Assembly: GCA_012840225.1 (NCBI GenBank)
Contig: DULU01000035.1
Location: forward strand, 1 to 49,491
Direction: 5' to 3'
Length of the DNA: 49,491 bases
Origin: Bacillota bacterium
Lineage (GTDB): Bacteria; Bacillota; Limnochordia; DTU080
Shown: positions 23,039 to 30,646 of the stretch, one piece after another
How positions within the stretch are numbered: position 1 is the first letter of the stretch
How the letters are laid out: each line of letters opens with the position of its first letter
The notes under the pieces: generated by a model
Database searches by the model: none
What the model was told of the DNA's origin: nothing
What the model saw: only the letters and a program-made list of their open reading frames with translations
Translations under genes and position numbers: made by a program

Positions 23039-24079
23039 ATGATACGAATGACACCATTGCTGACCGGAAGGCAAATCGATAACCTCTTGGCGCAACTAAA
23101 AGATAAGACCATATTGGTCGTCGGCGACTATTTTCTTGATAGATATCTGATAATCGATGCGGCCAGGGATGAGCTGTCTTTGGAAACCAATCTGGTGGCC
23201 TACCAGGTGGTCGGGCAAAGGATCTCTCCCGGGGCGGCAGGCACCATCACCAACAACCTCAGGGCGCTCGGTGTAGGAAAGGTGCTGGCTTTGGGTTTTA
23301 CCGGAGACGACGGCGAGGGCTATGAGCTGAGGAGGGCCCTGAAGCAAAGCGGTGTGGATATCACCCACCTCTTGGTCGACAGCCGGCGCGTGACCCCTAC
23401 ATACTGCAAACCCATGAGAAAGGCCGGCGATGAAGAAAAAGAGATCAACAGGTTGGATATAAAAAACTGGACCGCCACACCTATCGAATTGCAGGAGCAC
23501 CTCATAGAAAATATGTTTGCTCTGGCCGGCAGTGTCGATGCCGTCATAGTGCTCGACCAGGTGACCGAGATGGACTGCGGTGTGGTGACGCAGCTTATGC
23601 GCTCGGCTCTTGGCAAGCTGATCACCACCCATCCTCATCTTCCTATCCTGGTCGACTCCCGCCGCCACATCAATTCCTTCCGGAGCACCATCATCAAGTG
23701 CAATGCCGCCGAACTCATGGGGAGCCGTACGGTGGCCGACCGCCGGGCGGTGCAGGAAGCGGCTCTGGCCTTGTCTGCCGAAAACAAACGTCCTGCCTTC
23801 ATCACCATGGGCGAGGCGGGACAGTTGGTGGCCGGTGACGGTGTGGTGCAGGTAGTGCCGGCCATTCCCGTGGCCGGACCCGTGGATACTGTCGGTGCCG
23901 GCGACGCCACTATGGCCGGCATCACCTGCAGTTTGATTTGCGGCTTTACTCCGGAGCAAGCGGCTTTCTTCGGCAATCTGGTCGCCTCCATAACTATCAA
24001 GAAGCTGGGGGTGACCGGTACGGCCAGCCCGGAGGAGATAAGGCGGCAATACGCCGAGCTGTGCAATCTGACGGGATAA
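23039..24079 (+). CDS. PfkB-family carbohydrate kinase, RfaE1/HldE-like (cassette gene 3)
   Basis: A ribokinase-fold sugar kinase of about 346 residues. The start of the fold is TILVVGDYFLDRYLI. The substrate region is ISPGAAGTITNNLRALGVGKVLALGFTGDD, and the anion hole with catalytic Asp is GPVDTVGAGDATMAGI. It is closest in style to D-glycero-beta-D-manno-heptose-7-phosphate kinase (RfaE domain I), but the SLETN stretch and lack of a nucleotidyltransferase domain make that tentative. I set the start at ATG 23039 because AAGG lies upstream. ATG 23024, overlapping the previous stop, is possible. It closes the HAD/DHS-like/kinase operon. Confidence 0.85.
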   Translation: MIRMTPLLTGRQIDNLLAQLKDKTILVVGDYFLDRYLIIDAARDELSLETNLVAYQVVGQRISPGAAGTITNNLRALGVGKVLALGFTGDDGEGYELRRALKQSGVDITHLLVDSRRVTPTYCKPMRKAGDEEKEINRLDIKNWTATPIELQEHLIENMFALAGSVDAVIVLDQVTEMDCGVVTQLMRSALGKLITTHPHLPILVDSRRHINSFRSTIIKCNAAELMGSRTVADRRAVQEAALALSAENKRPAFITMGEAGQLVAGDGVVQVVPAIPVAGPVDTVGAGDATMAGITCSLICGFTPEQAAFFGNLVASITIKKLGVTGTASPEEIRRQYAELCNLTG

Positions 24080-24208
24080 AGTCAGGCTAGGCCACAGGCC
24101 CGGTGGAAGAACGGATGATCAAAGGACCCAAACCGGTGGCAGTGGAATCAGGACATTGGGTTTCCTGTTAATATCCTGATCGACCTATCCTGACGGGGGT
24201 GTTTTACC

Positions 24209-25477
24209 TTGCATAAACGATTCAACGATGCCAGGGATTGGTTCTTTGAGAAAAGGTTCGGCCTTTTCGTGCATTGGGGACTTTATGCCATTCCGGCTTG
24301 GCACGAGCAGATCCTCTGGCGAACCAAAATGAAACGTTCCGAGTACGAGAAATTGAGGCATTCGTTCAACCCTACCCGCTTTGACCCCGATCGTTGGCTG
24401 GATATCATGGAAGAAGCAGGTATGGAATATATAGTGTTCACCACCAAGCATCACGATGGCTTCTGCCTGTGGAACACGCGTTATACCGACTATAACGTGA
24501 TGAACACGCCTTTTGGCCGCGATGTCGTGGAAATGCTGGCCAATGCCTGTCATAAGAGAAACATACCTCTCGGTTTCTATTATTCCATTCCGGATTGGCA
24601 TCACCCGAATTACCCCAATCAGGGACGACATCATGAGATGTTCGGGCCAAGGGCGACAGACTGTCCCGATCGGGAAGCATATCTCGAATATGTCGTCAAT
24701 CAGATGCGGGAGCTTTGCACCAACTATGGCGAGGTGCATCTGATATTCTGGGATGTAAACGTTCTGGGGTGGTATGATCCGCAAGTAAATGCCATGATCC
24801 GCTCGTGGCAACCCAAGGCGGTAATCAACGATCGCGGTCCCGATGGAGGAGACTTCGGTACCCCTGAACGCCATGTTCCCGATGGGCAGGAATTCTCACG
24901 TCCCACTCAAGCCTGTCAGTCCCTGGGCAGGGAGAGCTGGGGATACAAGGAAGACGAGGATTACTATACAGCTAAGTATCTCATCCAGAGCATCGATAAA
25001 GTATTAGCCATGGGCGGCAGCTATCTCCTCAATGTGGGGCCGAAAGCCGACGGGAGCTTTGCCGACATGGACATAGCGCTATTGCGACGCATCGGAAAGT
25101 GGTATAAGTCGGTCAAGGAAGCTTTCACCGGTACGGTGCCTGCTTCGCACTTGGTGGTGCCCGACGAAATAGCCAAAGCCGGCTCGGTGGAGCGGGCCAG
25201 GCGCGATGATTTCCTTTTGACCCGGGCCGGAAATACCATTTATGTGCATCTGTATCGCGATCCGCAAAGTACGGCGGTGATCCTGAAGCCGATCGATGTC
25301 CTGCCGAAGAAAGCTATAGTGTTGAACACCGGCGAAAAGCTTGAAACACGTGTCGATGTCACCCCGTGGCATTGGCGGGAAAAACCTTGGCTGCGGGTGA
25401 GAGGACTGCCTGTGGATCAATTCGCTGATTCTGTAATGGTGCTGAAGCTCGAATTTGCTCCGGAGGATATAGACTGA
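24209..25477 (+). CDS. alpha-L-fucosidase family protein (GH29)
   Basis: A retaining alpha-L-fucosidase of 422 residues. Family landmarks are FGLFVHWGLYAIPAWHEQ, FNPTRFDPDRWLDIMEEAGMEYIVFTTKHHDGFCLW, GFYYSIPDWHHPNY and LIFWDVN, where the Asp takes the place of the nucleophile. SWGYKEDEDYYT and GGSYLLNVGPKADGSF follow. A short C-terminal beta domain closes the protein. There is no signal peptide, so it would act on oligosaccharides after uptake. The start is TTG 24209 behind GGGGGTG; no in-frame ATG precedes the HWG region. It stands alone between the kinase cassette and a shared terminator, and with the sulfatase suggests use of fucose-containing glycans. Confidence 0.92.
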   Translation: MHKRFNDARDWFFEKRFGLFVHWGLYAIPAWHEQILWRTKMKRSEYEKLRHSFNPTRFDPDRWLDIMEEAGMEYIVFTTKHHDGFCLWNTRYTDYNVMNTPFGRDVVEMLANACHKRNIPLGFYYSIPDWHHPNYPNQGRHHEMFGPRATDCPDREAYLEYVVNQMRELCTNYGEVHLIFWDVNVLGWYDPQVNAMIRSWQPKAVINDRGPDGGDFGTPERHVPDGQEFSRPTQACQSLGRESWGYKEDEDYYTAKYLIQSIDKVLAMGGSYLLNVGPKADGSFADMDIALLRRIGKWYKSVKEAFTGTVPASHLVVPDEIAKAGSVERARRDDFLLTRAGNTIYVHLYRDPQSTAVILKPIDVLPKKAIVLNTGEKLETRVDVTPWHWREKPWLRVRGLPVDQFADSVMVLKLEFAPEDID

Positions 25478-25526
25478 AAAATACTCTTCTCAGTAGGCAA
25501 TGGAAGACAAGAATACCGCACCGCCT

Positions 25527-25554
25527 AACAGCTCCGGTAGCCACTGGAGCTGTT
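25527..25554. terminator. bidirectional terminator hairpin
   Basis: AACAGCTCC (25527-25535) pairs perfectly with GGAGCTGTT (25546-25554) across a ten-base loop. It lies between the convergent fucosidase and radical SAM genes. The stem's own A/T ends give short U tracts on both strands. Confidence 0.65.
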
Positions 25555-25570
25555 CGTTATCCTGCAGTTA

Positions 25571-26476
25571 TCACGCCAGCCTTGTCAGTCCCACTCGTTT
25601 TGCTATCTCCAGCGCTTCCATATACTCTTGCCGGGTGATTCGGCGGTCGAGTGGAGGGTGGAGATGTGCCTGGTAGGCCGGATGATACTGTGACATGATG
25701 TTGACGTATGTTTGAGGTGAGATTTCCTCTGCGATAAACCTCAAAACAGACTCGGTTCCGGCCAGATTACCAGGCAGCACCAGGTGACGAACCAGGAGAC
25801 CCCGATAGGCAATCCCGGCGCTGTCAACCGCTAGATCACCCACTTGCCTGTGCATTTCCCGGAGAGCATTTTGCGCTGCCTCCCAGTATCCTCGCGCTCC
25901 CGTGAGCCGGGCGGCCACGGCAGAATCGCTGAACTTAACATCGGGCATATAAATGTCGACTACCCCATCCAGCAAGCGCAGAGCCGTCTCCGATTCGAAC
26001 CCACCGCAGTTCCAAACCAGAGGTATGCTGAGCCCAGCCGGGCACGCCAGCTCCAGCGCAGCCAATATCTGCGGCAGGAAATGCGTCGGGGTGACCAGGT
26101 TAATATTATGACACCCCCTGTCCTGAAGCCGGATCATGATCGCGGCAAATTCTTCCAGAGAGACCGGATAACCGTCCCGCAGGTGGCTGATATCGTAATT
26201 CTGGCAGAAGATGCAGCGCAGATTACATCCTGTAAGGAAGATCGTACCTGAGCCCCGTCTGCCCACCAGGACATCTTCTTCTCCAAAATGGGGACCATAG
26301 CTCGAAATCTCGATCAAATTACCCGCCAGGCAAAAGCCCTTTTTGCCTTCCAGCCGGTTGACCCGGCATTCGTGGGCGCACATGTCGCAAGCCTCAAGCC
26401 GCTGCTGCGCTTCCTCAGCTCTGGCCGCCAGTTCCCCGTCGGCCCAAAGTTTGCGGTAGGATGGTGTGACCTTCAT
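25571..26476 (-). CDS. radical SAM protein, PflA-like (COG1313 type)
   Basis: A 301-residue radical SAM enzyme. The cluster-binding motif is CNLRCIFCQNYDIS (CxxxCxxC, about residues 85-92). Before it is an N-terminal cysteine-rich segment, CDMCAHECRVNRLEGKKGFC, typical of the PflA-like COG1313 group, which probably holds a further metal site. VTPTHFLPQI, VWNCGGFES and DIYMPDVKFSD belong to the barrel. Group members are annotated as putative pyruvate formate-lyase activating proteins, but no glycyl radical enzyme is nearby. It starts 12 bases after the Crp/Fnr gene on the same strand, so the two are likely co-transcribed and perhaps linked to redox or nitrosative stress. Confidence 0.88.
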   Translation of the reverse strand: MKVTPSYRKLWADGELAARAEEAQQRLEACDMCAHECRVNRLEGKKGFCLAGNLIEISSYGPHFGEEDVLVGRRGSGTIFLTGCNLRCIFCQNYDISHLRDGYPVSLEEFAAIMIRLQDRGCHNINLVTPTHFLPQILAALELACPAGLSIPLVWNCGGFESETALRLLDGVVDIYMPDVKFSDSAVAARLTGARGYWEAAQNALREMHRQVGDLAVDSAGIAYRGLLVRHLVLPGNLAGTESVLRFIAEEISPQTYVNIMSQYHPAYQAHLHPPLDRRITRQEYMEALEIAKRVGLTRLA

Positions 26477-26488
26477 TTCCTCACCTCG

Positions 26489-27184
26489 CTATTCCGCATA
26501 CCTCTGCAAAGCGTCAATATTCAAAATCCGGAATGTGGAGAGATGATAGTCGATCAGACCATCTTCTCTCATCCGCCCCAGTTCCCTTGACAAAGCCGGG
26601 CGGGCAACGCTTAAGAAGTCGGCCATTTCATTGCGGTTCAATGGCAGTTTCAGGGTAGTCTGCCCTTTCTTTTTATAGTGATCCAGCAGAAAGACGCAGA
26701 TCCGCCGGCGCAAGCTTTTTATCGACAGGTAATTTACCTTCTGGTTGAGCACCAATGCCCGTTCGGAAACGATCCTCAGCATATTCCTGATCAGGATCTG
26801 ATGCCAGGGGCAGTTTTCTCCGCACGTTCCGGCGATTCTCTCCCTGGGGATAAAAAGCACGGTGGAGTCGTCCTGCGCCTGAACAGTTGCCGGCCATCTA
26901 GGCTGCTCCTCGGCAAAAGCCACCATTTCGCCGAAAAGATCACCGGGCTCAAGTATGGTCATCACCATGCGCTCCCCTGTAACCTTCTCCTTGATCACGG
27001 CAGCTTTTCCCGTCACGACCACCCCTATGCTATCCAGGGCATCGCCGGCCATAATGATGTAATCGCCTCGCCGGCAATCGAGGCGTTTAGGGAGCAGGCA
27101 TTTCACCAGCGAAGATAAATCCTCATTCCTGATCCCCTGGAAAAGGGGAGAGCGAATGAGAGCTTGTCCAAAAGCCTCAAACAT
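26489..27184 (-). CDS. Crp/Fnr-family transcriptional regulator, HcpR-like
   Basis: A 231-residue regulator. An N-terminal cyclic-nucleotide-type sensor domain runs to about residue 125 (GDYIIMAGDALDSIGVVVTGKAAVI, GDLFGEMVAF). After the dimer helix comes a winged helix-turn-helix, with NRNEMADFLSVARPALSRELGRMREDGLI as the recognition part. No FNR-type N-terminal cysteine quartet is present. I infer HcpR, the regulator of hybrid-cluster protein and FrdX in anaerobes. The divergent gene is an FrdX-like ferredoxin, and the intervening palindrome matches the GTAAC-N4-GTTAC pattern I recall for HcpR of Clostridia and Thermotogales. GAGGAG lies nine bases before the start. Confidence 0.85.
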   Translation of the reverse strand: MFEAFGQALIRSPLFQGIRNEDLSSLVKCLLPKRLDCRRGDYIIMAGDALDSIGVVVTGKAAVIKEKVTGERMVMTILEPGDLFGEMVAFAEEQPRWPATVQAQDDSTVLFIPRERIAGTCGENCPWHQILIRNMLRIVSERALVLNQKVNYLSIKSLRRRICVFLLDHYKKKGQTTLKLPLNRNEMADFLSVARPALSRELGRMREDGLIDYHLSTFRILNIDALQRYAE

Positions 27185-27222
27185 AAATGATAACTCCTCG
27201 CAGAAATACTCATCCGATGTTT

Positions 27223-27236
27223 GTAACCATGGTTAC
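27223..27236. promoter_or_regulatory. perfect palindrome, proposed HcpR operator
   Basis: GTAACCATGGTTAC is exactly self-complementary. It sits in the 118-base space between the divergent Crp/Fnr and ferredoxin genes. Its centre (27229.5) is about 41.5 bases before the start point expected from the TATACT box at 27259-27264, the classical class II activator position. Confidence 0.7.
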
Positions 27237-27258
27237 CGACTTCCTGACTCGATCCTAC

Positions 27259-27264
27259 TATACT
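27259..27264 (+). promoter_or_regulatory. -10 element of the ferredoxin gene promoter
   Basis: TATACT matches the sigma-A -10 consensus at five of six positions. The expected -35 position (about 27235-27241) lacks a TTGACA-like sequence and touches the palindrome. This is what an activator-dependent promoter looks like. Confidence 0.5.
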
Positions 27265-27302
27265 GGAACCTTCAGAACAAGAGTGTGAAGGGAATGGGAT
27301 TA

Positions 27303-28130
27303 ATGAGACGGAAGATCGTCCATATAAATGAAGAAAAATGCAACGGTTGCGGGCTTTGCGTCGCAGCTTGCCATGAAGGTGCTCTGCAGATGGTTGATGG
27401 TAAGGCCAAGCTCGTTTCTGAATCATACTGCGATGGACTGGGAGATTGCCTGCCTGAGTGTCCCACGGGGGCGATTATCATAGAGGAACGGGAGGCCGCT
27501 CCCTATGATGAAGCGGCTGTGCAGGAGCATCTGGAAAAGAAATCACAGGCTACACCGATAGAACCAGACCTGGAAAACGCATCACCGCCCTTTGCCAGGT
27601 TTAAGCTGGAATGCGGTTGTCCCGGCACTGCAGCCCGGGAGATAAAGCCGACCACTTGCCCAGCCACCCGTCCGGCCTTCCGCCCGGCCACCCGCTTGCC
27701 TGTGCAGGAAGATGATACTGCTCATAATGGCGCACAGGCATCGCTGCGGTCGGCTGCTGTCTCTCAGCTGCGCCAGTGGCCTTGCCAGTTGAGGCTGGTT
27801 TCGGTAAATGCGCCGTATTTTGATCATGCTCATCTGCTGATAGCCGCCGATTGCACTGCATATGCATATGCCGGTATGCATGAGGATTTCATGCGGGGAA
27901 AGATTACCTTGATCGCCTGCCCAAAGCTGGATCATTATGATTACGCGGAGAAGCTGGCGGAGATACTTGAGCTGCATGAAATCAGGAGCATCACCATCTT
28001 GCGAATGGAAGTGCCCTGTTGCGGTGGCCTGGTGGAGATGGTTAAGTCGGCCCTGCGCAAGAGCGGTCGGCTGATCCCGTGGCACGTAACGATCATCGCC
28101 ACGGACGGGAGCATCGTGGAGGAGTGCTAG
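27303..28130 (+). CDS. 4Fe-4S ferredoxin-domain protein, FrdX-like
   Basis: A 275-residue iron-sulfur protein. The N-terminal 60 residues form a two-cluster ferredoxin: CNGCGLCVAACHEGAL, then YCDGLGDCLPECPTGAI. A linker follows with Pro/Thr/Arg repeats (ATRPAFRPATRLP). The C-terminal domain has additional conserved cysteines in ADCTAYAY, LIACPKLD and MEVPCCGGL. This domain order fits the proteins called FrdX that are co-regulated with hybrid-cluster protein. ATG 27303 is chosen because AAGGGA lies nine bases upstream; longer frames back to 27156 run into the regulator's promoter. The likely role is electron transfer in nitric oxide or hydroxylamine defence. No hcp gene is in the window. Confidence 0.82.
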   Translation: MRRKIVHINEEKCNGCGLCVAACHEGALQMVDGKAKLVSESYCDGLGDCLPECPTGAIIIEEREAAPYDEAAVQEHLEKKSQATPIEPDLENASPPFARFKLECGCPGTAAREIKPTTCPATRPAFRPATRLPVQEDDTAHNGAQASLRSAAVSQLRQWPCQLRLVSVNAPYFDHAHLLIAADCTAYAYAGMHEDFMRGKITLIACPKLDHYDYAEKLAEILELHEIRSITILRMEVPCCGGLVEMVKSALRKSGRLIPWHVTIIATDGSIVEEC

Positions 28131-28140
28131 AGTCCGGTTT

Positions 28141-28980
28141 TCACCGTGTCACCTGAATACCTGCGTCGCGGTAAGCCGAGGGAGACAATCCCTCGGCTCT
28201 TTTGAATGCCCGGCTGAAATGACGTGCATTATTGTATCCCACTTGAGTAGCAATCTCGCTGATAGTGTGCTGCGTACCTATAAGAAGCGCTCTAGCTCTT
28301 CTGATACGCATGCTGATTAATAAATCGCGAAATGACAGGCCGAAGGATTTCATAAATAAAAAGCGCAAATGGCTGGGACTGACATGCACGACGGAGGCGA
28401 CATCATCAAGGCTGATGTTTTTGTCCAGATTCTGCCTCATCCAGGTAACCGCCTCATGAGCTCTCACATCAACTATTCCGGGCTTCTGTAGCAGGTTCAG
28501 TCCCGTTTCCTTTATCAATTCAGCCCATATAAGACGGTGTATACCTGACATGCGCAGGTCCAGATAAGAATCGAGGTTTTCTTTTGCTTGATCGGTAAGT
28601 TTGCTGAGCATTTGCCACAGTTCAACTACCCTTTCGGGCAAGGGTTGTCTAAATATCATTGCCGACCGGCCGGCCATTGTATCGATGCCATCTACGTATA
28701 TCTCACTACCTAAAGAAAGGTAAACCAAAGTTTCATTTCCTGAGTTCCAGGATGAACTTGGTGCGTCGGGAGGGATGATAGCCAGTGTTCCTTGAGATAA
28801 GTCTACCTGTTGGTCGCCTAGATCGACTCCCATTTGTCCTGAGAGGACATACCAGACATTGGTATAAGGACGACGCAATGGACGGCTTCGCTTCCAGCCG
28901 GGCGGCATGGTCCACTTTGTTGCCCACCACAGATGCATTTGCAGTTTCTTATCGGAGGAAATAGCACCTATATACGCCAT
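28141..28980 (-). CDS. AraC-family transcriptional regulator with cupin sensor domain
   Basis: A 279-residue regulator. The first 100 residues form a beta-rich cupin-like ligand domain (YTNVWYVLSGQMGVDLG, QGTLAIIPPDAPSSSWNSG). The last 100 residues hold the two helix-turn-helix motifs of AraC proteins: ISLDDVASVVHVSPSHLRFLF, then ISEIATQVGYNNARHFSRAFKRAEGLSPSAYR. The second ATG (28980) is preferred, since GGGG stands nine bases upstream; ATG 28989 lies too close to it. It is divergent from the six-hairpin-barrel gene and near a solute-binding protein gene, which suggests control of a sugar-uptake or glycan-degrading locus by a sugar ligand. It is convergent with the ferredoxin gene. Confidence 0.9.
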   Translation of the reverse strand: MAYIGAISSDKKLQMHLWWATKWTMPPGWKRSRPLRRPYTNVWYVLSGQMGVDLGDQQVDLSQGTLAIIPPDAPSSSWNSGNETLVYLSLGSEIYVDGIDTMAGRSAMIFRQPLPERVVELWQMLSKLTDQAKENLDSYLDLRMSGIHRLIWAELIKETGLNLLQKPGIVDVRAHEAVTWMRQNLDKNISLDDVASVVHVSPSHLRFLFMKSFGLSFRDLLISMRIRRARALLIGTQHTISEIATQVGYNNARHFSRAFKRAEGLSPSAYRDAGIQVTR

Positions 28981-29096
28981 ACTGGTCATCCCCTATGATA
29001 GATTGACCCATCGTCGGACTACTTCCTGCTCTCAAACGACGTATTATCTCCCAAAATCGCCGGTCTGACTGTCTGCTGATGTTAACCCGTGATATG

Positions 29097-29110
29097 CTGG
29101 TTTTAACCAG
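29097..29110. promoter_or_regulatory. inverted repeat upstream of the barrel-protein gene
   Basis: CTGGTT and AACCAG are separated by TT and end 23 bases before the start codon. This may be an operator, for instance for the divergent AraC protein, though AraC sites are usually direct repeats. Confidence 0.35.
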
Positions 29111-29133
29111 AAAATGAGCGTGGTGTATGTCAA

Positions 29134-30549
29134 ATGATTAAGCATATTATCGCCCATGCGGATGCCCTGATCGAATTCGGCACCGACCATTACGGACCAG
29201 TGAAGACCCCCATGTTTATGGCCACTATCGATCCGGTAACAAGAAGTTATCCGGAAGATGACACACGTCCTGCGGGCTTTAAACACAGAGCATACCGGTA
29301 TATTTATGCCCCGAAGGGTTGCGCCGTCTATTGGGATCAACCTACGCTTAAAGCTCTTTACCTGCTTAGCAAGGTAACATCACAACCTGATTACGCTCGC
29401 GCGGCTGATGACTATATGGCCTATTTCATGCAGCACTGTACCAGTTCGTCAGGGGTCTTTATATGGGGAAATCATTATTTTTATGACGCTTATCAGGATT
29501 GTAATGTCGGCTTCGGCGAACAGATAAAACCTGTCGATCCAGCTCGGCATGCCGGTCTGCATGAAATGCGTCCATATACACCAGCTTGGGATGAGATGTA
29601 CCGCGTCAATCCTCAAGCAGTGACCAAAGCTATCAGTGCGGCAGCCGAGTGGCATCTTTTTGATGTTCAGAATGGTGGTTTTAATCGCCATGCCGACAAG
29701 AACCGTTCATGTGCCTTTCTTGAGGCCGGAGCAGTTCTCATCGAGAGTCTAGCCTTTCTGTACAGTAAAACCGGAGACATAGGCTTGATTGAACTAGCAG
29801 ATAAAATGGCTCGATACAGTTATCAACACAGGAACGAAGATACTTGTTTAATTATCAATAATCCTACGGTTACACGTTGGGATGGCTCAGTCACCACTAC
29901 AGAAGTCGGATTATGGGCTCACTATTTGGAAAAAGCCTGTCGCTGGATCGAGCGGGAGCCGGTGCGACCGGAGATAAAGACTATATGTCGCTCTTGGCGT
30001 GAGATGGCGGCTAAGGCCGCAGGTGCATATTTTAAATATGGCTATGATGAGCGTATAAATCGGTTCTTTGGGCGGCTGAAACCTGATGGAACTCCTGATC
30101 TGTCAAAACGGAGCACTCTTTACCAACCAGGAACCTATAGCAATCCCTGGGAGTATTTATTTCCCACGCATGATTATCCATTGCTATTAGGCATGGCGGC
30201 GCTAGATCACCTGGCAAAAGACACGGTTTTTGAAGAAGGTGCAGCTCGCCTGGCTCAGATAGTAAAAGAAGAAGCCTGCCACCATCCAGATGATCAAGTG
30301 CGATATGCTGAAAATTACGGACGGATGATAGCCTATCTTGCCCTATATGCCGAAATGACGGGAGAAAGTCACTATCGCCAAACAGCCTTGTGTCTGGCCG
30401 AAGAGGCTATCGCGCAACTTGAGCGGCCACCTTTCCTGGTGGGGCACACCGGGGCTAAGTGGTATGATGCTATTGACGGGGTGGGGTATCTGATGCTTGC
30501 CATACTCTATCTCGAGACAGGAGAAATCGCCGCATTGCAAATGTTTTAA
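29134..30549 (+). CDS. putative (alpha/alpha)6-barrel carbohydrate-active protein
   Basis: The 471-residue product shows repeated helical pairs and aromatic/acidic stretches typical of six-hairpin barrels: TLKALYLLSKVTSQPDYARAADDYM, FDVQNGGFNRHADK, AGAVLIESLAFLYSKTGDIGLIELADKMA, YAENYGRMIAYLALYAEMTG and HTGAKWYDAIDGVGYLMLAILYLETG. Such folds occur in glycoside hydrolases, lyases and epimerases acting on uronic or neutral sugars. I cannot name the family or the catalytic residues. No signal peptide is seen. It is divergent from the AraC regulator and shares a terminator with the solute-binding protein gene. Its base composition looks more AT-rich than the flanking genes, as does the following gene. 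Confidence 0.6.
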   Translation: MIKHIIAHADALIEFGTDHYGPVKTPMFMATIDPVTRSYPEDDTRPAGFKHRAYRYIYAPKGCAVYWDQPTLKALYLLSKVTSQPDYARAADDYMAYFMQHCTSSSGVFIWGNHYFYDAYQDCNVGFGEQIKPVDPARHAGLHEMRPYTPAWDEMYRVNPQAVTKAISAAAEWHLFDVQNGGFNRHADKNRSCAFLEAGAVLIESLAFLYSKTGDIGLIELADKMARYSYQHRNEDTCLIINNPTVTRWDGSVTTTEVGLWAHYLEKACRWIEREPVRPEIKTICRSWREMAAKAAGAYFKYGYDERINRFFGRLKPDGTPDLSKRSTLYQPGTYSNPWEYLFPTHDYPLLLGMAALDHLAKDTVFEEGAARLAQIVKEEACHHPDDQVRYAENYGRMIAYLALYAEMTGESHYRQTALCLAEEAIAQLERPPFLVGHTGAKWYDAIDGVGYLMLAILYLETGEIAALQMF

Positions 30550-30570
30550 GACTAATGTATTAAGCAAATA

Positions 30571-30618
30571 AAGGCCCCACCCTCTTGATGAATGATCATC
30601 AGTTGGGGGTGGGGCCTT
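30571..30618. terminator. strong bidirectional terminator
   Basis: AAGGCCCCACCC (30571-30582) pairs with GGGTGGGGCCTT (30607-30618). A further inner stem TGATG/CATCA extends the hairpin. It separates the convergent barrel-protein and solute-binding protein genes. Confidence 0.85.
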
Positions 30619-30646
30619 AGTTTGTGCCTGTTAGCGATTACAGTTG

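Noticed and set aside
23096-24049. A 317-codon minus-strand frame opposite the PfkB kinase
   Set aside because: It is a shadow; the plus strand has the GAGD kinase motif.
27156-27302. Extended N-terminus for the ferredoxin protein
   Set aside because: It would start inside the divergent regulator gene and cover the palindrome and -10 element. ATG 27303 has a ribosome binding site.
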